A stretch of 64,000 nucleotides of DNA from Xanthomonas sp. F10 (lineage in GTDB: Bacteria; Pseudomonadota; Gammaproteobacteria; Xanthomonadales; Xanthomonadaceae). The DNA lies in NCBI RefSeq assembly GCF_014206815.1, contig NZ_JACHNP010000002.1, positions 930,001-994,000 on the forward strand, in the 5' to 3' direction. The first letter of the stretch is position 1; each line of letters begins with the position of its first letter. The translations under genes were made by a program, and so were the position numbers. This document shows, piece after piece, positions 43,000-51,670 of this stretch. The notes under the pieces were generated by a model that worked only from the letters and a program-made list of their open reading frames with translations, did not search any database and was not told the origin of the DNA.

Positions 43000-43909
43000 G
43001 GAGACTCCTGAGACGTGGGGGATCGGGAAGGCCGTCGAGCGCGCCGAGCGCGGTGCAGCAGGCGGCGCCGCACAGGCAGCCGCGCTGCGCGCAGGCATCG
43101 AGGGCGGCGTGGTCGAGCAGCGCATCGATGAAGCCGGCATCGAAGGCGTCGCCGGCGCCGGTGGTGTCCTGCACGGCGACCGTGGGCGCGGCGACCCGCC
43201 ACGCGCCGGTGGCATCCACCACGCAGGCGCCGGCGCCGCCGAGCTTGATCGTCACCTGCGCCAGGCCCAGCGCCTGCGCCCAGGCGGCACAGGACGCGGC
43301 GTCGTCGCCGGCGCAGCCGGCCAGGGCCGCTTCCTTCTGGTTGGGCAGGAAATGATCGACCGCGCGGCAGGTGGCGTGGTTGTCCGGATCGGCCAGCCAG
43401 GCTGGGTTGAAGCCGACGTCCAGCGAGGTACTGCAGCCGGCCGCGCGCAACGCCGGCAGCAACGTGCGCGCCAGCGTTGCCGGCAACGGCAGGGCGAAGT
43501 GCACGTGGCGCGCGGCGCACATGGCCTCCAGCGCGGCCGCGCTGCGCAGCAGCGGCTCCAGCGCGGCATTGGCGCCGGGGTAGGTGAAGAACGAGCGGTC
43601 GTCGTGCAGCGACACGCTGGCGGTGACGCCGGTGCCGGCGGGGTGGTCGACCAGGCCCTCGGTGCCGACGCCGAAGGCGCCCAGGCGCTGCGCGAACCAG
43701 GCGCGGTCGCCGGCGCCGATCGCGCCGATCAGCGTGACCTTGCGGCCCAGCCGCGCCAGCCCGCAGGCGGTGTTGACGGTGCCGCCGCCGAGATCGCGGT
43801 GGTAGTGCCGCGCCATCGCTTCCTCGCCCGGCCCGGGCCAGGCGGTGAAGCCGCTGAAGATGTGGTCGAGATAGACCTCGCCGACCACCGCGACGTCATG
43901 CGTTTTCAT
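42974..43909 (-). CDS. PfkB family carbohydrate kinase
   Basis: 311 aa. PfkB motifs: VVGEVYLDHIFSGFTAWPGP at the N-terminus, DLGGGTVNTACGLARLG (about 40-55), and the catalytic anion-hole signature VQDTTGAGDAFDAGF (about 250-265). ATG 43909 overlaps the permease stop (ATGA), and the 3' end overlaps the GH4 start by 26 bp, so the three are translationally coupled. Substrate not predictable from sequence; it would phosphorylate the sugar entering with the upstream permease, giving the GH4 substrate or handling its product. Confidence 0.87.
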   Translation of the reverse strand: MKTHDVAVVGEVYLDHIFSGFTAWPGPGEEAMARHYHRDLGGGTVNTACGLARLGRKVTLIGAIGAGDRAWFAQRLGAFGVGTEGLVDHPAGTGVTASVSLHDDRSFFTYPGANAALEPLLRSAAALEAMCAARHVHFALPLPATLARTLLPALRAAGCSTSLDVGFNPAWLADPDNHATCRAVDHFLPNQKEAALAGCAGDDAASCAAWAQALGLAQVTIKLGGAGACVVDATGAWRVAAPTVAVQDTTGAGDAFDAGFIDALLDHAALDACAQRGCLCGAACCTALGALDGLPDPPRLRSLHEQFLSQP

Positions 43910-45282
43910 TGATGGAAGGGCCATGCTGCCTCGCGTTTGGCCTGGATGAGATAGAGCGCGGTGCCTGCGCACAGCGCCAGCACCGCCGCCAGCAGCCGCG
44001 GCAGCGGGCTGGTGGCCAGCAACGCCAGCCAGCCGCCGACGCTGATCAGCAGCGGCCACGGATACAGCGGCATGGCGAAGCGGGCGCGGCGTCGCGGCTG
44101 CCGCCGCAGCAGCACCACCGCCAGGCATTGCGCCAGGAACTGGAACAGGATCTGGATGATCATCAGCGTGGCGATCAGGTCGTCCAGCGACAGCGGACAG
44201 GCCAGCGCCGAAGTGATGCCGACGAACAGCAGCGACACGGTGGGAAAACGCCCGCGCGGATGCAGCCGCGCGAACACGCCGAAGAACTGGCCGGACGCGG
44301 CCGCGGCATACGGCACCCGCGAATAGCCCAGCAGCACCACCAGCGCCGAGCCCCAACTGGCGAGCACGATCAGCGCCACCGCGACGGTGCTGCCCACCGG
44401 GCCATAGATGGCCTGCATGAAGTCGGCCACCACGGCCTTTGACTGCGCGGCCTGCTGCCACGGCAGCACGCCGAGCAGGGTCACGTTCAAGCCCAGGTAC
44501 AGCACTGCCACGATCGGGATCGACCACAGCACCGCACGCGGAATCGTGCGGCGCGGCTTGCGGATCTCGCCGCCGAGCATGCACACGTTGTTGTAGCCGC
44601 CGTAGTCGTATACCGCGATCAGCGCCACCGCGCCGAAGCCCAGCCAGAAGCCGTGCGGCGAGGCCGGCCGCGCCTGCAGGAACTCGCGCGCCAGCGCCAT
44701 GTCGAAATGCAGCGCGCCGCTGAGCACGATCCACACGCAGGCGGCGATCACCACCGCGCTGACCAGCAGCGACAGCAACTGCACCGAGCGCACCTGCCGG
44801 TACAGCAGCGCGGTGTTGAACAGGCACAGCGCCATGGCGATGCCGGTGAGCGCGGTGTGGCTCAGTCCCGGCATCAGGTAGGCCAGGTACTGCGCGCAGC
44901 CGACCGCCGCCGCGGCCACCGACAGCGGTGCGGTCAGCAGCGTCTGCCACAGGTACAGGAAGCCGAACAGGCGCCCGGCGCGGTCGCGGCCGTAGGCTTC
45001 GCGCAGGTAGTGGTAGGGTCCGCCCGAGCGCGGGATCGCCGAGCCCAGTTCGGCCCACACCAGGCCGTCGCACAGGCACAGCAGCGCGCCGACCACCCAG
45101 CCCAGCAGCACCGCCGGCCCGGCCAGCGCCGACAGCGCCAGCGGGATGGTGATGAACGGGCCGATCCCGATCATGTTGAGCAGGTTGGCCGACAGCGCGC
45201 TCCAGAATCCCAGCGTGCGCGGCGGCGCGCCCTGGTCTGCGGCGGAGGACGCGACGGGGGCGGCGAGCGACGTCATGTGCAT
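43906..45282 (-). CDS. APC superfamily permease
   Basis: 458 aa polytopic inner-membrane protein with about twelve hydrophobic helices. APC signatures: FWSALSANLLNMIGIGPFIT, SAIPRSGGPYHYLREAYG, and YDYGGYNNVCMLGGEIRKPR. This fold typically carries amino acids or polyamines by proton symport. ATG 45282 (alternative 45276) overlaps the GH35 stop by 10 bp; AGGA is 9 bases upstream. Tight coupling with a galactosidase, a sugar kinase and GH4 points to a sugar, amino-sugar or glycosyl-amino-acid substrate, which would be unusual for the family. Confidence 0.85.
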   Translation of the reverse strand: MHMTSLAAPVASSAADQGAPPRTLGFWSALSANLLNMIGIGPFITIPLALSALAGPAVLLGWVVGALLCLCDGLVWAELGSAIPRSGGPYHYLREAYGRDRAGRLFGFLYLWQTLLTAPLSVAAAAVGCAQYLAYLMPGLSHTALTGIAMALCLFNTALLYRQVRSVQLLSLLVSAVVIAACVWIVLSGALHFDMALAREFLQARPASPHGFWLGFGAVALIAVYDYGGYNNVCMLGGEIRKPRRTIPRAVLWSIPIVAVLYLGLNVTLLGVLPWQQAAQSKAVVADFMQAIYGPVGSTVAVALIVLASWGSALVVLLGYSRVPYAAAASGQFFGVFARLHPRGRFPTVSLLFVGITSALACPLSLDDLIATLMIIQILFQFLAQCLAVVLLRRQPRRRARFAMPLYPWPLLISVGGWLALLATSPLPRLLAAVLALCAGTALYLIQAKREAAWPFHQ

Positions 45283-47192
45283 GCGCGATCCTGCGGGGAG
45301 GGAAGGGGAGCTGAGGCCTGCGTTGCAGGTGTGGGTACCAGGCCGTCGGCGCAGCGCAGCAGGCCCGGCTGCAGGCGATGCAGATCCAGGATCAGCACCT
45401 GGTTGGCGCCGGCGCGCAGCCAGGCGCCCGGGCAATACAGGCATTGCTGCGGGCCGATGTCCCAATAGCGCCCGAGCAGGCGCCCGTTGACCCACAGATA
45501 GCCCTTGCGCCAGTCGCGCATGTCCAGGTGCACGTCGCCGGGCTGGTCCAGGGTGAACGTGGTAGCGAAGAACAGGCCCGGGCGTTGCGGTGATGTCTGC
45601 AGCGGGCGCAGCGACGGGGTCGGGTCCGCGTCCAGCGCCAGCCCGCGCACCTCCCAACCGTGCAGGTCCTGCCCATCGAGCCGCACCGGACCGAGCAGCC
45701 CCTTGCGATCGCCCAACGCCGGGCCGAAGTTGATGTGGCCGAAGCTGTCGACCAGCACCTCCAGATCGCGCGTGTCCTGCTCTGCATCCGGCAAGCGCAG
45801 TTGCAGCGCGCTGTGCAGGCGCGGATGCCGCATCCGCGACACGTGGTCCAGCTCGCGGCCGTCCAGATGCACCACCGCGTAGTCGTGGACTTGCCCCAGA
45901 TGCAGCGCCTGGCCCGCCCCAATCCGCCGCCGATACAGCACCAGGCCCTGGTCCTGGCCGAGCAGGCGTTGGTTGTCGATGGGGGTGTCGGTTTGCAGCG
46001 CGGGACCGAGGTTGTCCCATAGCGCGGCCACGGGCGTGGCCTGCACCGCGTCGAAGCGCGCGCGGCGCGGTGCGGCCGGCACCGGTAGCGCCGGCGTGTC
46101 CTCCTGCGCGGCGATGATCTTGCGCAGGGCGAAATACGCAGGCGTGGCGCGGCCGGCCTCGTCGATCGGCGCGCCGTAGTCGTAGCTGGTCAGCGCCGGC
46201 TGGAACTGCGAGCCGTCGTCCTCGGCGTTGGCCCCGGCGCTGAGGCCGAAGTTGGTGCCGCCGTGCACCACGTACAGATTGAACGAATAGCCGGCGGCGG
46301 CGATGCGGCGCAGCAGCGGCGCGTAGTCGCGGCGAGCGAACTGCGGCTCGCCCCAGTGCGTGAGCCAGCCCGGGTAGCCCTCGGACACCCACACCGGCGC
46401 CTGCCCGGCGAAGGCCGTGGCCGCCTGCAGATCGTGCAGATCGGGACCATCGAGCCCCAGCGCGGCGCCGGGCAGCATCGCCTGGCGCCGCCGCAGATCC
46501 TTGAGCCCTTCGGCCAGCGAGAACGGTCCGTCGACCCCATGCGAACGCCACAGCGCGGCCAGCGCCTGCAGATAGCCGACGTCGCTGCCGTGCATCGAGT
46601 ACTCGTTCTCGATCTGCAGCATCAGCACCGGCCCGCCGGCACTGGCCATCAGCGGCGCGATGCGCGGCGCGATCGCCCCGATGTAGCGTTCCACCGCCGC
46701 CATGTAGCGTGCGTCGTGGCGGTCGCGCAGGCGGATGTTCGCTTCGCGCAGCAGATACGGCGGCAACCCGCCCAGCGTCCACTCCGCGCACACATACGGA
46801 CCCGGGCGCAGATACACCCATAGCCCCTCCTGCTGGCACAGCCGGATGAACCCGACGAAATCGCGCTCGCCGCTGTCCAGATCGAACTGCCCCGGCGCCG
46901 TTTCCAGCGCATTCCACATCAGGTACAGCGCGATGGTATTCAGCCCCATCGCCTTGGTCATGCGGATGCGATGCAGCCAATCCGCCTTCGCGATCCGCAG
47001 CGGATGCAGCTCCCCACTCCGGATCTGCCAGGGCTGCCCATCCAGCGTGAAGCGGCCCTGTGCGAAACCGAAGGTGTGTGGTTTGCCATCGGGGATGGGA
47101 GCTAGCCTTGGTGCAGCTGCGCGCAACACCGGCATCGCGGCCAACCCCAACGGCGCCAGCAAACCGAATCGGCAGAACGCGCGGCGCTTCAT
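45273..47192 (-). CDS. Exported GH35 beta-galactosidase (second copy)
   Basis: 639 aa. ATG 47192 with GGAG upstream; Tat-like signal (KRRAFCRFGLLAPLGLAAMP). Barrel motifs: SGELHPLRIAKADWLHRIRM, RPGPYVCAEWTLGGLPPYLL, acid/base in MLQIENEYSMHG and nucleophile in WVSEGYPGWLTHWG. Only moderately similar to the copy at 35.5 kb (SEGYPGW versus GEYWAGW), so a different substrate is likely. It starts the four-gene operon GH35-permease-PfkB-GH4. The gene is preceded by 870 bp of repeat DNA. Confidence 0.9.
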   Translation of the reverse strand: MKRRAFCRFGLLAPLGLAAMPVLRAAAPRLAPIPDGKPHTFGFAQGRFTLDGQPWQIRSGELHPLRIAKADWLHRIRMTKAMGLNTIALYLMWNALETAPGQFDLDSGERDFVGFIRLCQQEGLWVYLRPGPYVCAEWTLGGLPPYLLREANIRLRDRHDARYMAAVERYIGAIAPRIAPLMASAGGPVLMLQIENEYSMHGSDVGYLQALAALWRSHGVDGPFSLAEGLKDLRRRQAMLPGAALGLDGPDLHDLQAATAFAGQAPVWVSEGYPGWLTHWGEPQFARRDYAPLLRRIAAAGYSFNLYVVHGGTNFGLSAGANAEDDGSQFQPALTSYDYGAPIDEAGRATPAYFALRKIIAAQEDTPALPVPAAPRRARFDAVQATPVAALWDNLGPALQTDTPIDNQRLLGQDQGLVLYRRRIGAGQALHLGQVHDYAVVHLDGRELDHVSRMRHPRLHSALQLRLPDAEQDTRDLEVLVDSFGHINFGPALGDRKGLLGPVRLDGQDLHGWEVRGLALDADPTPSLRPLQTSPQRPGLFFATTFTLDQPGDVHLDMRDWRKGYLWVNGRLLGRYWDIGPQQCLYCPGAWLRAGANQVLILDLHRLQPGLLRCADGLVPTPATQASAPLPSPQDRACT

Positions 47193-47620
47193 TGTGGGCT
47201 CCAGCCGGAGCATTGCTGTTGCTGTTGCTCTTCAGCTTTTGCTTTTCCCGGGTCCCCTCCGCAGCGGCGGAGCTGGCGGGCAGAACCCCCCGCAGGGGGG
47301 CGGCGCACAAGGATGTGCGCTGTTTTCGGCCGGGGCAGGGCTCGCCGGGAAAAGGCGAAGCACTGCTTCGCCCCGGCGGGCGGGCTGGCGCCGTGAGGCG
47401 ACTGCCCCGGACTTGGCTGCGAAGCAGACAAGCCCCGTCCGAAAATCCCGTCAGCGGAGCGGACCCGCGCAGCGGGCGCGAAGGCGGGGTGTGCTTGATC
47501 AGCCATTCGGCTGCTGTAAAGCGGCTTCTTTTGGTTACTTTTCTTTGCACAAGCAAAGAAAAGTGACTCGCCGTCAGGCGAAAGCTGTTGCTTTTGCTTG
47601 TCTATCCAAGCAGTACCGGT
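47193..47620. repeat. Dispersed xanthomonad repeat with long hairpin
   Basis: Non-coding block containing direct and inverted G/C-rich segments and a perfect palindrome CTTTTCTTTG-CACAAG-CAAAGAAAAG around 47537-47562. The conceptual translation of this kind of block (for example VTRRQAKAVAFA) recurs as spurious proteins in related genomes. The hairpin may end transcription from the receptor gene. Confidence 0.55.
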
Positions 47621-47623
47621 AAA

Positions 47624-48010
47624 GCCCGTCGGGACTGAAGTCCCTCCCACAAAAAGCGTGGTGCAGTCGAAGTCGGTAAGGCCTGTCGCGGCTGAAGCCG
47701 CTCCTACAACAGCCAAGGCGCGCATTGCTCGAGTGGGCCACCGATGCAGCCTGAGGCAGGCCGCAGCGGTAAGGCCCGTCGGGACTGAAGTCCCTCCCAC
47801 AAGAGCCATAGTCCAGGCTGTGTCGGTAGAGCCTGTCGCGGCTGAAGCCGCTCCTGCGACAAGCGGGGCGCGCGCTGCTCGAGTGGGCTCCCGATGCAGC
47901 CTGATCCAGGCCGCACCGGTAACGCCCGTCGGGACTGAAGTCCCTCCCACAAAAGGCCTGATCCACGCGGAGTGGGTAAGGCCCGCTGGGACCGAAGTCC
48001 CTCCCGCATA
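47624..48010. repeat. 150-bp tandem array of two alternating REP families
   Basis: GCCCGTCGGGACTGAAGTCC elements begin at 47624, 47774 and 47924, exactly 150 bp apart. GCCTGTCGCGGCTGAAGCCG elements begin at 47681 and 47831, also 150 bp apart and always 57 bp after the first type. At the third expected position (47981) a diverged first-type copy stands instead. Between them, TGCTCGAGTGGGC and GATGCAGCCTGA are repeated too. Confidence 0.9.
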
Positions 48011-48060
48011 GCGCGTGGCACCTCTTCGTGATGGCATTCCAGTGCGCACGCCGCGGCGCC

Positions 48061-51033
48061 CTAGAACGCGTACTTGACGGTCAACAGCGTCATCATGCCG
48101 GCATCCACGATGTCCGACACCGCCAGATTGTGCCGGCCCACGTGGCCCCAGTAACTGTATTCCTTGGTGAGATTGGAGATCGACAGATCCACATTCACCC
48201 CATTGTCGAACCGATAGCCCGCATGCAGATCCACCCGCCGCGTCGGCCGCGCCCACAGGTCGTCCCACGGTGCGTTCTGGTGCAGGAAGTCGTAGTTCAG
48301 CAGATACGAACTGCTGAAGTGATAGCTCAGGTTCACCGAGAACTTCGAGCGCTCGTAGAACAACTCCAGATTGGCCATCGCATTCGGCGCCGACTGCATC
48401 TGCTCGTCTTCGAAGCCGACCATGCCCAGATCCGCGTGCGCATGCTGGCGCGTGGCATTGGCGCTGACGCCCAGCCCGTCGAACGGCGCCGGCAGATCCT
48501 GGAAGCGCTGCCGCGCGCTGACTTCCACGCCATAGACGCGGCCGTCGCCGCCGTTGGTCGGCATCTGATAGAACACTGTGCCGCTGCCGCTGGTGCCCGA
48601 ATTGGCCTGGCCGGAACCGGCATCGTAGATGTAGTGGTGCAGGCGCTTGTAGAAGCCGGCCACCGAGAAGAACCCGCCATGATCGGTCGCCCACTCGCCG
48701 GACAGATCCAGGTTGGTCGAGGTGATCGCCTTCAGGTCCGGATTGCCCTGGGTGATGGTGGTGATGCCGTTGGAGATGTTGATCTGGGTGCCGCCGCCCA
48801 ACTGCACGAACGCCGGCCGCGTATAGCTGGTCCACAGCGCGGCGCGGTAGGTGGTGGCGCTGTCCGGGCGCCAGGTCAGGAACACGCTCGGCAGCGGCTG
48901 GTCGTAGTGCGTGCTGTTGGCGGCGAAGTAGCCGACCTGCTGGTTGCCGTCGCTGTCGGTGGGCGTGGTCCAGAAGGTGTTGTGGATGCTGGTGTGCTCG
49001 AAGCGCACGCCCGGCACCACTTCCAGGCTGCCGAAGGAGAACGTCGCCATCGCGTAGGCGGCGCTGACCGCCTCGGTGCCGCGCATGGTGTTGCAGTTCC
49101 AGTTGTTGACGTAGAACGCGCTGCCGCAGGTGTCCAGATCGTCGTCGGTGAGGTGGTCGGCGATCACCCGCGCCACCGCGCCTTCGCTGACCCGCGGCGT
49201 GGCCCAGTGGTACTTGCCGGGGAAGATCGCCGCGTAGCCGCCGTTGAAGATGCCCAGGTCGCCCAGGGTGCTGGTGTCGGGCACCGGGCCGGTCCACCAG
49301 TCGCGGTTGCTGTAGTGGCGGCTGCTCTTGCTGTACTTCACGCCGAACTGCAGCGCGGTCAGCGCGCCGTCGGCGAAGTCGTAGCGCGCATCGAACTTGG
49401 CGCCGCCTTTCTTCTGCCCGGAGTAGATCTTGGTCGATTCGCCGTAGCTGCTGGCGTACAGCGACGGAATGTTGTTGACCTGGGCCAGCAGCGCCGGGGT
49501 CAGCTGCGGGTAGGGGAAGGCGCCGCTGCCGTATTGCATCAGGCTGCCGCCGGAGTAGGCGAAGTTGGCCTGGCTGAACTTGTCCTCGCGCCCGTCGATC
49601 TCGATATGGTCGGGGCGGTCGTTGTCGCCGAAGCTGTAGAACAGGTTCGGCGACAGCGTCCAGTTGCCGGCGGTCTTGCGCGCGCCCATCTGGAAGGTGG
49701 CCAGGTCGGCGATTTCCGGGTTTGTCTCGTACCAGAAGCGCGCGGCGATGCGGTTGATGTTGGGCGAATACACGCCGGGCGTGGCGCTCGGCACGAAGCT
49801 GACGTCCTGCGGCAGCAACTGCACGAAGGTGGTGCCCTGGTCGGTCTTGGCGTAGGCGTAGGTGGCGCGCGCGTACACCGACAGGGTGTCGTCCACGTTC
49901 CAGTCGAAGGCGGCATTGCCGCCGTAGCGGCGCTCCCAGCCGGCAACCACGCCGACGTTCATGCCGGTGCTGGTGAGGTTGTCCTGCGGCGCGTAGCCGG
50001 CCGCGTTGCTGCCGTCGGCATTGGCGTGCAGGAATTTCCAGGAGCCGTCGTTGAGCGCGCTGGTGGCCGCGGCCACCTCGCTGTTGGTCGAGGTGCGGTA
50101 GTCGTAGTAGGCGCTGGCGTAGAAGCCGAACTGCTGCTCGTCGCCGAACTTGTGCTGGAACTCGCCGGCCAGGCCGCCGCCGAGGCCGTCGCCGCCGTAG
50201 TCGCGCGCGCGGCTCTCGACGCGGCCGCTGACGGTGACGCTGCCGCTGGTGGCGTCCTTGTAGTCGTAGGCGGTGGGCGTGCGGAAATCCAGGGTGCCGC
50301 CGATGGCGTCGCCGTCCATGTCGGCGGTGGAGGTCTTGTTGGCGACGATGGTCTGCAGGCCCGAGGGCGGCAGCAGGCTCAGCTGCACGCTGCGGCTGTA
50401 CGGCATGCCCTGGGCGACGGTGACGCCGTCGATCAGGTTGACGTTGTATTCGGAGGGCAGGCCGCGCACCGAGGCGAACATGCCTTCGCCGCGCGCGGCG
50501 CCGTCGACGCCGCCGAAGTAGCCCGAGCCGCTGTAGGTGATGTTGATGCCGGCGATCAGGCCCAGCGCCTCGGCGACGTTGTGCACGGCGGTGTGCTCGA
50601 GATCGTTGGCCGACAGCACGTCCACCGTGTTCGAGGAATTCATCTTCAGCGTGCTGGCGTCGTAGCGGTTGGCCGCCACGCTGATGGTCTGCAACTGCTT
50701 GGCCTCGTCCAGCGCGATCGACACCGTGGCGGCGCCGCTGTCGGCGACCTGCACGGTGGTTTCCGGGGCGCTGAAACCGGGATAGTCCAGTTGCAGTGCG
50801 TATTGCCCGGCCGGCACGTCGGCGATGACGAAGCGGCCCTGCGCGTCGGTGACGGCGCTGAGCGCGGTGCCGGCGATGGCGACCTTGGCGTGCGCGGCGG
50901 GCTTGCCGCTGCTGCGCTCCTTGAGTTCGCCCTGCACGGTGCCGGCCAGCGCCGGGGCGGTGGCGGCAAGGCCGGTGATGGCCAGAATGGCGGCGCACAG
51001 CGCCTTGCGCTTGCAATACGGATGGGTTGCCAC
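48061..51033 (-). CDS. TonB-dependent outer-membrane receptor
   Basis: 990 aa. GTG 51033 with GAGGT 5-9 bases upstream gives a good signal peptide (ALCAAILAITGLAATAPALA); a longer open frame to 51168 has no such signal. Next is a carboxypeptidase-like regulatory domain (TVQGELKERSSGKPAAHAKV; VTDAQGRFVIADVPAGQYAL), the plug (about 120-240) and a large barrel ending LLTVKYAF with terminal aromatic residue. This arrangement is typical of xanthomonad carbohydrate-import receptors. It has its own promoter upstream and probably brings in the substrate of the GH35-permease-PfkB-GH4 operon (inference). Confidence 0.92.
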   Translation of the reverse strand: MATHPYCKRKALCAAILAITGLAATAPALAGTVQGELKERSSGKPAAHAKVAIAGTALSAVTDAQGRFVIADVPAGQYALQLDYPGFSAPETTVQVADSGAATVSIALDEAKQLQTISVAANRYDASTLKMNSSNTVDVLSANDLEHTAVHNVAEALGLIAGINITYSGSGYFGGVDGAARGEGMFASVRGLPSEYNVNLIDGVTVAQGMPYSRSVQLSLLPPSGLQTIVANKTSTADMDGDAIGGTLDFRTPTAYDYKDATSGSVTVSGRVESRARDYGGDGLGGGLAGEFQHKFGDEQQFGFYASAYYDYRTSTNSEVAAATSALNDGSWKFLHANADGSNAAGYAPQDNLTSTGMNVGVVAGWERRYGGNAAFDWNVDDTLSVYARATYAYAKTDQGTTFVQLLPQDVSFVPSATPGVYSPNINRIAARFWYETNPEIADLATFQMGARKTAGNWTLSPNLFYSFGDNDRPDHIEIDGREDKFSQANFAYSGGSLMQYGSGAFPYPQLTPALLAQVNNIPSLYASSYGESTKIYSGQKKGGAKFDARYDFADGALTALQFGVKYSKSSRHYSNRDWWTGPVPDTSTLGDLGIFNGGYAAIFPGKYHWATPRVSEGAVARVIADHLTDDDLDTCGSAFYVNNWNCNTMRGTEAVSAAYAMATFSFGSLEVVPGVRFEHTSIHNTFWTTPTDSDGNQQVGYFAANSTHYDQPLPSVFLTWRPDSATTYRAALWTSYTRPAFVQLGGGTQINISNGITTITQGNPDLKAITSTNLDLSGEWATDHGGFFSVAGFYKRLHHYIYDAGSGQANSGTSGSGTVFYQMPTNGGDGRVYGVEVSARQRFQDLPAPFDGLGVSANATRQHAHADLGMVGFEDEQMQSAPNAMANLELFYERSKFSVNLSYHFSSSYLLNYDFLHQNAPWDDLWARPTRRVDLHAGYRFDNGVNVDLSISNLTKEYSYWGHVGRHNLAVSDIVDAGMMTLLTVKYAF

Positions 51034-51500
51034 GTGACACCTCGCTGATCGTGATCGGTACGGGCACGCGCCGAAGGCGACGCGCCGCTGCGTTCCTGGG
51101 AGGCAGACACGGTGGACGGAAGGCGCGCACGCTCGGGCCGCACGCCAGGCGGCGTGCGAACAGGACAAGACGAGCGGACGGCGACCGACGCGTGGCGTCT
51201 GCCGGCTGGGCGGACCGTTAAACGGCGATCAGTGGCGTGGCGGCGAGTAGCCGGCGATGCACTTGGAGCGCGAACGCAGCGCGCTCAGCTTGTAGCGACG
51301 GGTCATGCGCAGCGGCCCCCGTGCGTGCCCGCGCGGAACGTGGACGACAGGCAGGGCGCCGGAACTCCGGCGAGGCATCGGTCCTGGCTGCGACGACTGC
51401 ATGACATGGCACATCACCCCTGGAACTGCCCTGGAAAACGCCGCAAGTGCTGCGGCGTTCGGCGCGTCTGGCATCGTCGATGCGCGGCACCGACGTGTTA
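51034..51500 (-). other. Long 5' leader of the TonB receptor
   Basis: About 460 nt between the predicted transcription start and the receptor GTG. No gene is convincing. The dyad GCCGCAGCACTTGCGGC (51440-51456) could form a hairpin. The length leaves room for post-transcriptional control, but no known riboswitch was recognised. Confidence 0.4.
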
Positions 51501-51529
51501 TCGATACCTCTGTCCCGGAAGACTGTCAA
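51498..51529 (-). promoter_or_regulatory. Sigma70 promoter with LacI-type palindrome
   Basis: Minus strand TTGACA (51529-51524), 17-base spacer and TATCGA (51506-51501). The -10 box is embedded in GTGTTATCGATACC, close to the TGTTATCGATAACA type of LacI/GalR operator that often guards xanthomonad TonB receptors. Points at the receptor gene. Confidence 0.65.
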
Positions 51530-51670
51530 TAGGTTGTGAAAAATAAATTCATCCGGCGCCGCGCACCGCGGTCGGTCGGCCCGGCGGCGCGAACGCGGCC
51601 GGGCAGTTACGCTGCACCGCCGCATGCGCTGGCGCATTTCGTAGACGGGGGCCGCAGGCGGCCCCGTCGC

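Noticed and set aside
41260-43011. Plus-strand open frame opposite GH4 and nixL
   Set aside because: Composition is typical antisense shadow (Ala/Arg/Gly/Val/His) and the minus strand carries clear catalytic motifs.
43906-47556. A single 1,216-codon reading that seems to fuse a new N-terminal domain to the APC permease
   Set aside because: The upstream part is out-of-frame GH35 sequence and repeat DNA. The permease has its own ATG and ribosome site at 45282.
47624-48010. Regular repeats that could be a CRISPR array
   Set aside because: The repeats are palindromic REP units of two families, the 150-bp period contains repeated 'spacers', and no cas genes are near.
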